64,000 nucleotides of DNA, taken from Phaeosaccion multiseriatum. Its lineage: Eukaryota > Ochrophyta, other classes. Below are positions 13,409 through 26,622 of the stretch, one piece after another. Numbering within the stretch: the first letter of the stretch is position 1; every line of letters starts with the position of its first letter. The notes beneath the pieces are model-generated. The model ran no database searches. It had not been told where the DNA came from and worked only from the letters and a program-made list of their open reading frames with translations. Where the stretch lies: positions 5,797,264 to 5,861,263 of the forward strand of contig OZ218952.1 in NCBI GenBank assembly GCA_965112735.1, given 5' to 3'. The position numbers were made by a program, and so were the translations under genes.

Positions 13409-16400
13409 CAACAGGACCCTTCCTTCATGGAGTCGGTGTGGTGGGTATTTTCTCAGATGCACACCAAAAACCTCGTGTACCGCGGGTACAAAGTGATGCC
13501 CTTCAGCACCGCCTGCGCGACACCGCTCAGGTGAGGAAGGAGCGTACGGCGGAAGACGACGGCATCGTCGAACAATCCCACACGTATCTGCCTGTCTGTT
13601 TCTCTCTATGTGTGTTCAGTAACTTCGAGGCCGGCTTGAACTACAAGGACGTCCACGACCCCGCGGTGACGGTCACGTTCCCCCTGGTGGACGACCCCAA
13701 CGTAAGTCGACCCTCCCTCCTCCCTCTCTGCCTCCCTCTCTGCCTCCCTCCCTCCCAGCCTATTTGCTTTTGCTCGGCCGGCCAACGCACACTCGGCGAA
13801 ACGCATCCCTCTGCTGAACGCCTCTCCCCTTGCCCCTATGTCTTTCCTGCATGGCGCCACACCACAGGTGTCTCTGCTCGCTTGGACAACCACTCCGTGG
13901 ACACTGCCCAGCAACCTAGCCCTCTGCGTCAACGACAATCTTCTCTACACCAAGATCAGGTTCGTAGGTTCGGACTTGCTTGGAGAGAATAAAGTACGCT
14001 CGCGAAACAAGTCAGGCTCACATTTCAGAACCAATCCCACCAACCCACCACAGAGACAAGAAGAGCAGCAAGGTGTACATTCTGCTCAAGGCTCGCCTGA
14101 GCCAGATCTATCCGGTGAGTAGGCGCTGCAGCAGCTCGGGGCACTGTGCTGAGGGGGACCTTTTGCTGACTCTGAAAAGTGTGTCCAATCTGTCCAATCG
14201 ATCAATCAATCGCCTTACATCAGGAAATGAAGAAGAAGAAGTGGAAGCCGGAGAAGGCTGTGGAGCTGTTCGAGGTGCTGGAGGAGATGACGGGCGACAA
14301 GCTCGTGGGGCTGAAATACGAGCCCATCTTGCCCTACTTTAAGCACAGGCAGACCCTAGACAACTTCAGGGTGAGTGATCCTCACCCGCACGGTGCCAGC
14401 AGGGCAAGCGCGGTGGCAGTACGTGGCACCAAGACAACAAACGTGCATGCCTTCCTGCTGGCTTGATTGATTACTGACAAGGGGCTCTCTCTCGTGTGCG
14501 TCTGTGTGCGTGTGTGTGTTCGTGTGTGTGCGTGTGCGTGTGTGTGCGTGCAGGTGCTGAGCGACGACTACGTGACGGAGGAGGGCGGGACAGGGGTGGT
14601 GCACCAGGCTCCGGGCTTTGGAGAGGACGATTACCGCGTTTGCGTGGGGCGAGGAGTTTTGCAGAAGGACGAAGAGGTGGGTGGCGTAAGTTAGTGGAGG
14701 GGTGGGGGTTTCCTGCTGCTCCTGGCTCCTCTTAAGCCAGGATGCGTGTGTGGCACTCCCTCACTCACTCCACGAACAACCAACTGCTGCACAGGTACCC
14801 TGCCCGGTGGACGCCAACGGGAGGTTCACAGCGGAGATTCCTGACTTTGTGGGACAACACGTCAAGGAGGCGGACACGGCCATCTGCGCGATGCTTAAGC
14901 AGGCCGGGAGGCTCCTCATCAAGGATGTGAGTGAGCAGCAGATAGAAGAGAAGCAGAGGGTGTGTGTGGAGATGGGGGCCTTACGCTGGTTTGCCCGCCT
15001 GCTCGATCGATGCTCTTCCCCTTTGGTCCTTCCCTATCTCGTCCCACTAGTCGTACGAGCACACGTACCCCTTCTGCTGGCGCAGCGACACTCCCCTCAT
15101 CTACAAGGTGGTGCCGTCCCTCTTCGTCAGAGTCGAGTCCATCAAGGTCTGTATCGTATCGGGGGCCGCCGGACTCTCTCTCTCTGTCTCCTACTCTCTC
15201 TCTCTCTCCCTCTCTCTTTGTCTCTCCTCTCTCTTTGTCTCTCCTGACGTCTTGCAACAACTTCTTGCCTCGCCACACGCAGGACCGACTGCTTGCGTGC
15301 AACGACCAAACGAAATGGGTACCTGACTTCGTCAAGGAGAAGCGATTCCACAATTGGCTCGCCAACGCAAGGGTAAGAAGTGGCTTTGTGGTAGGCGTTG
15401 TCGCACACACGAGTTACAACGACCCGCTGACTTACCAATGGTGGCGCCTTTTGTATTTCGTTTTGGTGCATAAAGGACTGGGCCATCTCCCGAAATCGCT
15501 TCTGGGGGACTCCCATTCCCCTGTGGGTGAGCGAGGACGGCAAGGAGTCGGTGGCCATCAGCAGCATCGCGCAGCTCGAGGAGCTGTCGGGGGAGAAGGT
15601 GACGGACCTTCACAAGGAGAACGTTGACCACATCGTCATCCCCTCTAAGGAAGGAAGGGGCGACCTCCGAAGAGTCGACGAGGTGTGTGTTGTATAAGGT
15701 AGCGAGGGAGTGCGTTGTAGAAAAGAGACCCATCGCTTCCCTCTCTTAACGCTTTCGCATGCGGCGCTAACTCGCCCCAAAGGTGTTTGACTGCTGGTTC
15801 GAGTCGGGCTCCATGCCCTACGCGCAACAGCACTACCCCTTTGAGAACAAGGAGAGGGTCGAGAAGGTGAGGCCGGTCGAGTAGTGGGGTGGGGTGGGCT
15901 GGTGCTTGTCGTGCTTGCTTATCCCGCATGGACTGAATGTTCTTTCTCTAACCGGCCTATCGTGTCTCTAACCCTTCACGAACCCACACACGCACAGGGC
16001 TTCCCTGCGGACTTCATCGCGGAGGGATTGGACCAGACTCGTGGCTGGTTCTACACGCTCATGGTGGTGTCCACCGCCCTTTTCGATAAGCCCGCCTTTA
16101 AGGTACGGCACCTCCGTCTCCTCCTCCTCTCGTCTCTTTCCTGCCTGCCTCACGCCTGCCTCACGCCCCCCTCTCTCCTCCGTAATGCCTCTCTGTAGAA
16201 TGTCATCGTCAATGGGTTGGTGCTCGCTGAGGACGGCAAGAAGATGTCCAAAAGGCTCAAGGTGCGTGCGCAGAAGAGGCTCTAGTAGAGGGGCTTTTGA
16301 AGGGTCTACGAGAGGAGGGCTATGTTCTAGAATGCTTCCAGGGCGCTTGCTTGCTTGGGCTTCCTTGTCGCGTCACGGGTCGATCCATCTTCCGTCTGAT

Positions 16401-18889
16401 TTGTTCGTATTTTGTCAACAGAACTACCCGGACCCGACCACCGTGGTGAACAAGTACGGCGCGGACAGCCTCCGCCTGTACCTCATCAACAGCAACGTCG
16501 TCAAGGCCGAGCCCCTGCGCTTCAAAGAGGCCGGCGTGCACGGCGTGGTGAAGGACGTGCTGCTGCCTTGGTTTAACGCGTTCCGCTTCTTCGCTCAGCA
16601 GGTAAGGCGCTGCTTGGCTGCCTCTCTGCAGCCTCTTGTGTGTGTGTGTGTGTGTGTGTGTTGCATCGCAGAGATAAGATGTGCGCACGCCGGACTGTGT
16701 GTGCTTGTGCTCGTGCGTGTGCAACAGGTGGTGCGCTGGGAGACTGGCACCGGCAAGGACTTTGTCCCCAACGCGGAAACGGCCAACACCTCGACCAACC
16801 CTCTGGACTGCTGGATCAACGCCTCCCTGCAGGGCCTTGTGCAGTGCGTGCACGAGGAGATGGGCGCCTACCGCCTAGACACGGTGCGTGCAGTGCGACA
16901 GGGGCGGCTGGAGATCGAGGGAACAGCGGCCGAGGGAAGAGGGGGAGGGAGAATGGGGCGAGGGAAGAACATACACTGCAACCTTTGCGCTGACACCACA
17001 CCCCCCCTCCTCCTCCTGTCCTCCTTCTGCTCTGTCGTCTTTTGCGAGGATAGGTGACGCCTCGGCTCGTTCACTTCATTGAGGACCTGACGAATTGGTA
17101 CGTCAGGCTCAATCGGAAGCGACTCAAGGGGGACGACGGCGACGAGGTACGTCTATTCAAATCGAAGCAAGTGTTTGGAAGAGCTTGCCTGCTCTCCAGC
17201 CACTCACCCCCTCTCGCCGCTTTGCCCCCTCCAGGAAGCCTACGTGGGCCTCTGCTGTCTCTTGGAGGTGCTGCTGAGCGTCACCCTCCTCATGGCCCCC
17301 TTCGCGCCTTTCTTCTCGGAGTACGTGTATCAGTACCTGCGCAAGCTGCTGCCCGCGTACAGCGACCCTTCCGCTGCTCTTGATGCCCCAGGTGAGTGCG
17401 TGAGTGGGCTTGGCGGCTTGGAGGCCTGTCCCGCTGGGCCCCAGTGCACTTGCACTTCCTCCTCGGCCTGTTCCCCTTATCTCTCGTCTCCTCCCCAACC
17501 CTCGACCCTCGACCCTCGACCCTCGACCGCCCCGCTCTGCTGCACATGCACAGGCAAAGCGGACAGCGTGCACTACGTTCTGTTGCCGGCTTTTGACGCC
17601 GCCAAGCTCAACGAGCAGGCCAAGCAGGCGGAGCGTGAAGTCATTGCCATGCAGCAGATCATCAACATCGGCAGAACCGCTCGGGATAAAAGGAACATCA
17701 GGTACGGTGCTGACTGCTGCAGTTGCGGCTCGAAATCATTCCCCTACGAACGACGATTTGAAGGCTCTTGACCCTCCTCCTCCTCCTTCTCCTCCTCCTC
17801 CCCCTCCACCCCCTCTTCGTTCTGTTCCCTCTTTGACAGCCTCAGGACGCCGGTGAAGGAGGTGGTTGTGGTGTCTCAAGACGAGACTGTGCTGGGGGGG
17901 GCGGAGCACCTGCTCGGGTACATTAAGGCCGAGCTCAACACGTGGAAGGTGACGCTCTCAAGGGAGGAGGACAAGTGGGGGGAGCTGGAGGCGGTGCCTA
18001 ACACACGGCTGCTCGGGAAGAGGCTGCAGAAAGCGCTCTCGTCGGTGTGTGCCGAGTTCAAAACGCTCACCGGGGCCGAGGACGGCCAACAGAGGATCAG
18101 AGACTTCCTGCAGAGCGGCTCCATCACCGTGGCCGGGCATGAGCTGAAGGGGGAGGATGTCGTCATCTCCAGAAACTTCAAGGGGGACCCGGCGGTGTAC
18201 GAGGGGGGGGCGAGCGAGGACCTGGCAGTGCCTGTGCTCGTGGCCATTGACTGCACGAGGGACGAGCGTATCGCCAGCGAGCAGCGCGCGAGGGAGTTTG
18301 TGAGCGCAGTGCAGCTGCTGAGGAAGTCGTCAGGCCTGCAGATGGGGGATGCGGTGGAGGTGTTCTTTGCCGGGGGAGAGGCCATGGAGCAGTCCATCAC
18401 CGCTGAGGCCAACAAGGCCCTCATCAAGGGCACCATCTTTGTTACGCCGGTGCAGCTCAAGGCCCTGCCCGAGCACGCTGTGGAGCTGGGGAGGCACTCA
18501 GCTGCGGCGGGAGACGAGAAGGTGCCCCTCACTATTGTGCTTGTCAAGCCGTGTGTGTTGGTCAAGGCCGACACGCTTGCCGACACGTGCAAGCAGGCGG
18601 GAGTAGACCCGAAGGTACAGTACGGTAGATAGGCGTAGATGGAGGTGACCAAACGCAGCCCCCCCCCCCCCCCTCCTTTCTTGATGTACAGCAAGCCTCT
18701 TCTCATCGTCCTTCCACTTCCTTCGCACTTCCACTTGTCTTCCTGATGCAGGTCACTCGCATGCTCCTGACGGGAATGGACTTCCACCGACTGAAGGAGG
18801 AGGCAGCCCCCAGTGTTTCGTTCAACCTGGACGGCAAGGATGTGACTCTCACACGCGGGGCAGACTACTCCTTCGGGCTCTTGCAATAG
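12574..18889 (+). CDS. Cytosolic isoleucyl-tRNA synthetase
   Basis: Twenty-four exons sum to 1,177 aa: 12574-12708, 12789-12986, 13070-13168, 13249-13305, 13415-13530, 13620-13701, 13868-13959, 14054-14114, 14224-14370, 14554-14676, 14795-14926, 15051-15146, 15283-15372, 15476-15682, 15783-15866, 15998-16102, 16199-16261, 16422-16601, 16728-16883, 17054-17146, 17235-17391, 17554-17701, 17840-18614, 18752-18889. It charges tRNA-Ile with isoleucine. Visible motifs are the HIGH-box segment [32 protein letters not shown], the CP1 editing-domain motif [33 protein letters not shown], the KMSKR box ([15 protein letters not shown]) and the anticodon-binding helix bundle ([19 protein letters not shown]). 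The length and the long C-terminal extension fit the eukaryotic cytosolic form; no presequence is visible before MASPQQQQQ. It is divergent from the RBM26-like gene with about 200 bases between starts. Confidence 0.96.
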
Positions 18890-19120
18890 CGCTACCCTGC
18901 ACACCTTGATCTATAGAGTCAGACTGTTCGTCATTAGTGAGAGAAAATACACCGTTTTATTTTTGTTTTAGTCAGTAATAATGGCGCCCTTGAGGGGCGT
19001 GTCTCTTGTTCATGCTATTGGCATGCTCGCAAGGGGCTTCGCTTCGTACAAGACGTTGTAATACAGAAAGTACAGGATAGTCTGGGCGCTCGATCCAACC
19101 CCGATTCCCTTCGAGCTCTG

Positions 19121-19232
19121 CTATCCGTAGGTGGTGACCACCTGTCCGCCGTACGGAGGAAGGAGCAGGAGAAGGAGGAGAAGGAGATGAGCATGAGGAT
19201 GATGATAATGTGGACACACGTCCACGCACACA

Positions 19233-19276
<44 letters not shown>

Positions 19277-22200
19277 CTCTGCCCCGGTTCCCTTGATCAA
19301 TAAGACAGGCGCAATCCCGTCGCTAATGGCCTCCACATAGCCGAGCAGGTCGATGGCGTTGGTTTTCGGCTGAAGAGGCAGATTTGTCACGACGAGCTTG
19401 GCTTTGCTGCTGTACTGCAAGATAGACCTGTGATGCCGTTTGGAAAACAATGTACAGCCAGGGCGTCAACAAAGACTGAGTCATCCTTTTCACCACTCTC
19501 TTACGCTTTTGCTTGCTTGGGTAAGAGTACGAATCTGAGGTTGGTCTCCCACTTTGCCCCACCTCCCCCCTCTCCCTCCCTCGCTCCTTCCCACCCGCCA
19601 TCCCTCCCTCTCTGTCTCTCCTTCCTCCCTCATACCGGGCAGGCAGGCAGGGCTGCAGCACGCACCTATTGAGGAGGAAGGCCGTCCGCATGACGTCCTC
19701 CTCTTGCCCAGCTCGGTCCTGACTCATGTCTGCCGTGGCTGGGTGCGGAGTCTCCTCTGACTCCAGCTCCTGAGACACATGAACGGACAAGACATAAGGA
19801 GAGAAGGGAGGCAAAAGTGAATCACTCGTACGCACGACACACCCGGTTCAGGTGCCAGGTATCCGATAAATCTCTCGTGCTCTTCCTTCCTTGCTCTCTA
19901 CTGTCCTGTCTGTACCTCTGGCTCGGTCTGAGATCTGCCCTCGATGATGGAGTTGACCACCACGCACTTGTCCCTGAAATTGTGCGCGCCTGTTCGACTG
20001 TCGGAGTTCAAAGACAGCTGCGCCACACCGGCGTTCTTGGCGTGGTCCTGCAGCGGCAGCAGTTGGTGATAAGAGCAGCAGAGTAGCAGACGACGGGAGT
20101 GACGGGCGTGAGACAACTCAAGAGACGAGCGGTCCTTCCTTTAGGCGAGAGATGGAACCTACCTGCTGCGCTCGATCCTCCATGGCTCTACGGTACAGCT
20201 CGTCGTTGAAAGACGTGTCCCTGAGGTCGATGGCGCGCACGGACGCCTTGATGCGCACCTGCTCCAGGTACTCCTGCACGTCCCTCTCCACCTGACTGGG
20301 CACGTCGCTGCCGTCCATCACCACGCTGAACAGGCGGATGGAGCAGCGCTAGAGAGAGAGAGGAGGGGGAGGGGGGAGAACGATAAGGCCTTTGGCCAGG
20401 GAGACGCGATTGGAGACAAAAGGCCGTGTTCCGCCTCGTGGAAGTAGTCACGATACGAACGATACTATCGCACCTTCCATGTGCGGTGCAGGGTAAGGAG
20501 GTAGGGCACCAGCAGGAGGAGCCCGCCGTCGTGCGCCACCCACCAAATGTCGATGGTGTTCCCTCTGCGGTGCGGGCAAAAAGCATCACATCACAGCAGG
20601 AGCAGCACTTGTGAGCCTTAGGGCCAAGCCACACAGCCGAGTGTAGGCTGTAGGCTCCCATGCAAGGCAAAGCAAGGCAGTGCAAGGCCAAGGCACACCG
20701 ACCAACCTCAAGAGCGCCTCGAAGCCGGAGGGGAGCTTTTTGTTGCCCTTGAGCACCATGACGGCTTTCTGGGCATTGACGGCGCCACGCAGCATGCTGA
20801 CAAACTGTGTGTGCACACAAGACAAGAGATAACCTTGAGGGCCAAGCGCAGGGGAGGCGAGAGAGTGGATTCAATACTCTATCACATCATACCTTGGTAC
20901 CCTTTTCGAAGTTCTTGCTCCAGTCCTCTGGCCACCCAAAGAGGACCGTGTTTGGCTGCATCGTGCCAATGCCGGTGTGGTGCATGACTGTGACTGCGCT
21001 CTCCACGACGTTCTGACAGATGGACACTTTGCTGAAGCCGTCAATGCTCTCATCCACCAAGTGCACGTTCAGCACCCGCTGTGCTTCCTTCTGCTCGTTG
21101 GCAAGTGGCACGGCAGGGCATGGCACAAGCAAGTAAGCAAGTATGGATGGATGCGTTACTTGTGGGGGGAGGAAGGCTCGTCAGGGCCCTCCACACGCAC
21201 GCACGCTCGCAGGGCCTTCCGTCCGCGCCTCTTACTCACACTCGCCGCCAATAGGGGCTCTCTTCCAGCACCACCCAAACCTCCTGCTTCTCGTCATCAT
21301 CACCACTCGTCTTTCTCTGGAGCCTCCTCACGTACCGCCTTGACAGTGTCTTCGATAATGTCTCCAGGCATGAGCGCAATGGCCATCAACAGGCCTCGCC
21401 CCATCTTCATTTGTCCGGCGAGCGTCAAGAGCTCCGGCACCGTCGGGTTGCCCTTCTCGTCCACCTTTCACAAGAGAGAACGAGGAGGGAAAGAGAACTG
21501 AATTTTCCGCTCTTTACGCACTCCCACCCCCAACACCAGCCTCTTCTTACTTTGCAAAAGACAAGGAGCTGGGGCCGCCAATTCTTGGGGTGCATTTCTC
21601 GGTACGAGAGACTCAGCAGCATGTCTCTTGCCAGCTGAAAGCGGAAGCCCACGAGCGTGTCTCCCCAGTCCCGTGTTGCGTTGTTGTACTTGACGTAGAA
21701 GAGCAGCGTGAAGGCCAGGAAAATGGCAATCACGGCCATCTGAAAGAGACAGGGAGGAAAACAAACAGCAAAACTGCCCGTTACGCGTCGCCCTTGCTGC
21801 TGCTGCCAGATACAAGGCTGGAGAAGCAAACAACTCACTTAAGTCACTGACTCAAAACACACTTAATCAAAACACTTGCCTTCCAAGAGATGATGAGCAT
21901 GATGGCCACACACATGAGGCAGCCCAAAAGGGCAGTGTGCCAGCTGTAGTACTTCCACTCAGGCCGGAAGCCCGGAGACTGCCCAGGCAAGGCGAAGGAG
22001 TCAAACACGGGGGGGGGGGGGGGGGGGGGTAGCCGGGGCGGGACGTGACTACGGGCCCGGCAGAGCAAAGTACAGCAAAGCAAGCCACAGCAAGCCTTCT
22101 TTCCCTTGACATCCATACCTGAAGAATGCTCAGCACGAAGCAGCTAAAGTTGATGGCTCCATACATGAGCAGAAAGAACATAGTAACGACAGGGGAGATG

Positions 22201-24673
22201 TAGTCCAGATTACCCGCCAGGCACGGGATTGATGCGAGGATCCACGTCAACACCACCGCACGACTCGGCTCCTGTACAGAGGGAGAGGAGAGGGGGGGGG
22301 GGCGTGAATCACCGTCAAGAGAGGCGCGTGGGAGCGGGGAGGGAGTGGAGGCATGCATACGAACCTTATCCGGGGGAGGGGCGAAGTGGACTAGGAAAGG
22401 AATCGTCCGGTCGTTGGCGATGGCCGCAAGGAGGCGAGAGGCGCCCACGATACACTGAGGGGGGACAGGAAGATGGCACAAGCACAAGCAAGGGTTCCGC
22501 GCGAGTCAATGAGGGACGGGGCCAGCGGTAAGGGGCACGAAGACGACCCCATGAGACACCCACCCACCCACCCACCCACGCACCTGCATGGCGGCCCCGC
22601 AGGAGGAGAAGACGATGCCGAGGCTCACAAGGTACTGCGTAGGCCACGCAACCTTCGCCGCCACGAGCTTGTCGTCAATCAACGTTTCGTGGCTCATGCT
22701 GCGTTGGGAATCCGAAGAGAGGCCAAGCACATTTAGAGTGACTGTGACCCCTCTCGAAACAGGGGAGAGGGATAGGAGAGAACAGATAAAAGGGGATTGG
22801 TCCAACCCCTCTTCTCACCTGGACCCAAAGAGAAGTGTGAATAGCACGTACAACATGGTAGTAAACGCAATGGCGTTGAGCGTCCCCTGTGTAGCAAAGG
22901 AGGCGGCGGGGCGGCAAAGTGAGGGGAGGGTGTGTGGGGGAATCGAATCGAGACTTGACCGCAGTAGTCGTACCGTCGGGATGCTCTTCCCCGGCGTTGC
23001 TAAGGCTGCCGAGCGATTGCACCCTGCCATGATGCCCGTGGCCGATGGGAAGAACAAGGCCTGGTCCCGCAGGAAAGCGAAGGGGGAGAGCACCATCCGT
23101 CAGCAAAGACTGTCGTGCCCACTCTTCCTTTGAGAAGAGACCCGCTTACTTACCAGCAGAGAGAAGAACGTCGGGGTGATGCCCGTATCCGGGTCCTCCG
23201 TGAAGTGCGGCTTGATGGAGTCGAAGGCGTCTCGGTCCTCGGAAGAGAGCCCTCCGTTGTACTGACCCGCAGCGAAGAGCAGCACGCCGACAATGATACT
23301 AACATAGACGGAGAGAGACAGAGAGAGAGAGGGAGGTTTGTGTTGTTCGTGCCTACCTCGCAAAAAGCTCTCCCGGGCCAACCAACCTTGCAATGGAGAA
23401 GAAGACCATGCCCAGAAACACTGTGGATGAAGCATCCACTACTCGCCCCCCCACGCCCACCGTGCCCGAGAGCAGGGCCATGAACACGAGAGCGAGCACT
23501 TGTTGGCTGCCGGGCCACGAGCCCACAGAAAACGTGGAGGATATCGTCTCCACTGCCCCCAATACGTAAATGCTGCAATTGGCGGGAGCAGGTGGAGAGA
23601 AGGGGGAGGGGGTTAGAAGAATTCCTGCCCTCCCTCCTGAGAGCTCTGCTGTGCCGCGTGTACCTCTACCCTACACACCTGGCCGCCATGGTGGTACCCA
23701 GATAGAACAGAGTTCCAATGGCCCCACCAATCTCCACCCCCAGGTTTCTTGATATCATGTAGTAGGGTCCGCCCGCCTGGCACAGGGGAAAGTGAGAGGG
23801 CCAACAATGAGCTACGCACTCGCCTCGCATCGCCTGGCCTTGCACCCTTCTCCTCTCTCCTCTCTGCTCCCACCCCCCCACCTGGACTGTTCCATTCGTC
23901 GCAATAGCGCTCATGCTCAATGTCGTCAGCAAGGTTGTGAGTTTGGACAGAAATATAATAAGCATGGTCAAGCCTGCGCCCTGTGCGACAAGAGTGGAGG
24001 CACGACAGGGTTGGGGTTTGAGTGAGGCTTGATGCATCTCGTTGTGGCAATGGAACAGAGAGGGGACTCTGACGCACCGCCTCCCCCGTGATGAATGGCA
24101 GCCGGATGAAGAGGATCACGCCCATGATGTTCTGCACGCACGGCAAGAACACACCCTGGGAGTTGGGGGCAGGGGACGGACGGGGCACGGCGCAGGCTGT
24201 GAGAAGAGGAAGCTCACTCTTCTTCCTTCCCACTATTTCGGGTTTCGCAAGCAAGAGCGCCAGCATACCTTCAGCGTGTTCATCTTTTGGACGCTGGCTC
24301 CGGCACGGGCCGCCTTCGCGGCAGCCTCCTTGTTCTTGGCACTCATCACGTATTCCCCGGGCACGATGGACGTGTCCTCCACCCAAGGGGCCTGCAGAGT
24401 GGAAACGGTGCTCGTGAGCTTCGAGCACACAGCGCAGGCAGGGCAGAGGGAACACCTAATCCCTTCCCTCTCGTCATCAGGTCGTTGTTGATTCCACCGT
24501 ACCTCTGCCGTCCCGCCCGCGGGCGAAAATGGTATCATCTCGATGTCCTGCAGCTTCTCCTCCCCCATTGGTGTTTGCCGTGGGTTTTCAGTCCATTCGA
24601 ACCTCGGTCTGGGCTGGCCGTCGCTGCCCCCGCTATTCAGCATGATGGCTTCCCGGCGACGACTCTCGATCAT
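19121..24673 (-). CDS. SLC12-family K-Cl cotransporter (KCC-like)
   Basis: Twenty-three exons sum to 936 aa (24673-24503, 24391-24269, 24155-24078, 23980-23882, 23776-23679, 23572-23387, 23298-23154, 23060-22974, 22886-22819, 22698-22584, 22454-22365, 22271-22119, 21978-21880, 21739-21551, 21464-21336, 21090-20893, 20804-20707, 20564-20474, 20348-20163, 20047-19916, 19769-19666, 19427-19277, 19141-19121). TM1 ([20 protein letters not shown]) and TM3 ([17 protein letters not shown], then YVLGAVET) follow the KCC rather than NKCC pattern. The C-terminal domain has [16 protein letters not shown] and [20 protein letters not shown], and the protein ends in [15 protein letters not shown], close to the conserved SLC12 end. 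Expected role: electroneutral K+/Cl- symport for volume and ion control. Intron 13 (21879-21740) uses a GC donor. The last coding exon is only 21 bases. It ends convergent with IleRS and starts divergent from ArfGAP. Confidence 0.93.
19234..19272 (-). repeat. (GT)n microsatellite at an intron donor of the KCC gene
   Basis: On the sense strand the last intron of the KCC gene starts GTGC and runs straight into about 19 GT units, the same arrangement as in the AMPK alpha and RBM26-like genes. Confidence 0.85.
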
Positions 24674-24924
24674 CGACTCTCACACTACTTTCGCTCTAAC
24701 ACCGGACTTCCACGCTACCGGATGCGGAGCACTCACTCCGCACTCACTCCCCTTGTCTTTCTTTGGGCGATTTTCCCATCATATCCCCTATGCATCTCCT
24801 TTCTTTCTCTGTCTTTCCTTGCTTCTCCTTATATACGGAGTTGTGTTCACTCTCATCGTATGTCAATTGGCCCAAGCACAGGCAGCGGTAACCTCCCTCC
24901 CCTGAGAAGTCAGAAATTAATAAC

Positions 24925-26579
24925 ATGTCCCACTCTATGGACGCTGCGCTGCAGCAGGAGATCAGAGCCTTGCCCGGAAATACCAAGTGTGCCGAGTGCA
25001 ACGCGGCCAACCCCCAGTGGGCTTCGGTGCGTGTTGACCCCTCTGTTTTGTCTCTCTTGATCTCTCCCGCGCGCTGTCGCTCTCTGACGCGCCACCTCTC
25101 TCTCCCTCCCCCCCGCCCAATCTCCCTCTCCTCCCCTCCTCTCTCGCTCCCTCTCTGTCTCTCCCTCTCCGCCCTCTCCGACCCCCCCTCCTCTATCGTT
25201 CTCTCTGTCTGTCTCCCTCTGTCTGTTCCGCACAGGTCACGTATGGAAGTGTCTTTTGTCTCGACTGCTCAGGTAAGAGAAGAGAAGGCGAGAGGGATGA
25301 ACGAGTCAGGCAAGCCGCGCCTCTATGGTTATATACCGATCACTCCCCCCTCTCCTCTCTGAAACCAACCCAACCAACAGGAAAGCATCGCTCGCTCGGG
25401 GTGCACCTCTCATTTGTGCGCAGTATTACGATGGACTCGTGGTCTGACAAGCAAATTCAGATGATGCGCCTTGGAGGCAATGCAGCATTGCTGGAGTGGT
25501 TTGCAGAGCACGACATCTCCATGACCGAGTCAATATCCCAAAAGTATAACAGCGCTGCTGCTGAGTTGTACCGAGATCGCTTGGTGGCCAAAGTGGAGGG
25601 TAAGCCTCTCCCGACTGTGCTGCCAGAGCGGAAGCCTGCCAGCTCTGCAGGAGCTGGGGACTCTGCAACGATGGAACGCATGGTGGGAGAGTCAGACGAA
25701 CAGTACATTGCCCGACAGACGTGCTTAAAGGAGCAAGCGGCGGAAAGGATGAGACAAAAGTTTGGGGGGGGTGGGGGGCGCATGCAGGGCCTTGGCAGCG
25801 ATTCATCTTACGACCCCAGTCGAGGGTATGGTGGTGGAGGAGGAGGTGGTGGTGGAGGGGATTCTTCGGGCTTGGGTGAGGTGGGGCAAAAGTCCATCAA
25901 GCTTTTGGGCAACGCGTTCAGCTCCTTGGCAACAGGAGTGCAGGCAGTAGCGGAGGGGACCAGGCAGACGCTGCAGGACGAGCAGCTCGGGGCGAAAGTG
26001 TCCAACGGTTTCACGTCTATTACAGGCAAGCTCAAGGATCCCAACCTAACGAATGACCTGCGCAAGGGGGCAAGTAACACATGGGGTTTTGCCGCCTCAA
26101 TGTGGACTAAGGCCCAGGATGCAGCCCTGGGGAAGGAGGAAGATCTCAGTCTATACAAGGCTGACGCTGTGGACAGGCCTTTGCAGTCCACACAGAAATA
26201 CGAAGGCTTCGGCGGCGGGATGGATGGTGGCGGTGGCGGTGCTGATGCAGCAGACAGAGGGAGAGACGCGGGGCAAAGTCAGTGGCCGTCTTCAGGCGCT
26301 TCAGCAGACAGTTATCAGAGCAGCCAAAACGGCAATGGAGGCTACAGAGTCCCAAGCGCACATTCCCCGCCAGACAGATACGACGCTCAGCCGCGCAGTC
26401 CGACACCCCCTTACTCTCCACAGACGCACTCCCTCGCCCAGCAATTGCCTTCGCCCCCGCGGACGGTTCACCCTCCGGCTTCGCGACAAAAAGGAGGGGG
26501 AAAGGCGTGCAACAGCAGCACCAGCGCCAAGGGAGGAGAGGACGACTTCTTTGCTTCATTTGGTGTCGACGACAAATAA
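24925..26579 (+). CDS. ArfGAP1/Gcs1-like Arf GTPase-activating protein
   Basis: Three exons (24925-25026, 25236-25272, 25381-26579) give 445 aa. The N-terminal 120 residues are an ArfGAP domain: the zinc finger C-x2-C-x16-C-x2-C (CAECNAANPQWAS ... SVFCLDCSGKHRSLGVH) with the arginine finger in HRSLGVHLSFVRS, then LGGNAALLEWFAEHDI. The rest is Gly/Ser/Pro-rich and carries an amphipathic stretch (SIKLLGNAFSSLATGVQAVA) like the curvature-sensing ALPS motifs of ArfGAP1, and a WTKAQDAALG segment. Expected role: stimulating GTP hydrolysis on Arf1 during COPI vesicle traffic at the Golgi. The Cys-rich finger is split over two introns. The stop lies only 43 bases from the stop of the convergent LARP gene. 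Confidence 0.93.
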
Positions 26580-26622
26580 TTATGATCCATCACGTTTGTG
26601 AACTCTCTCCCCTTGTCTCATA

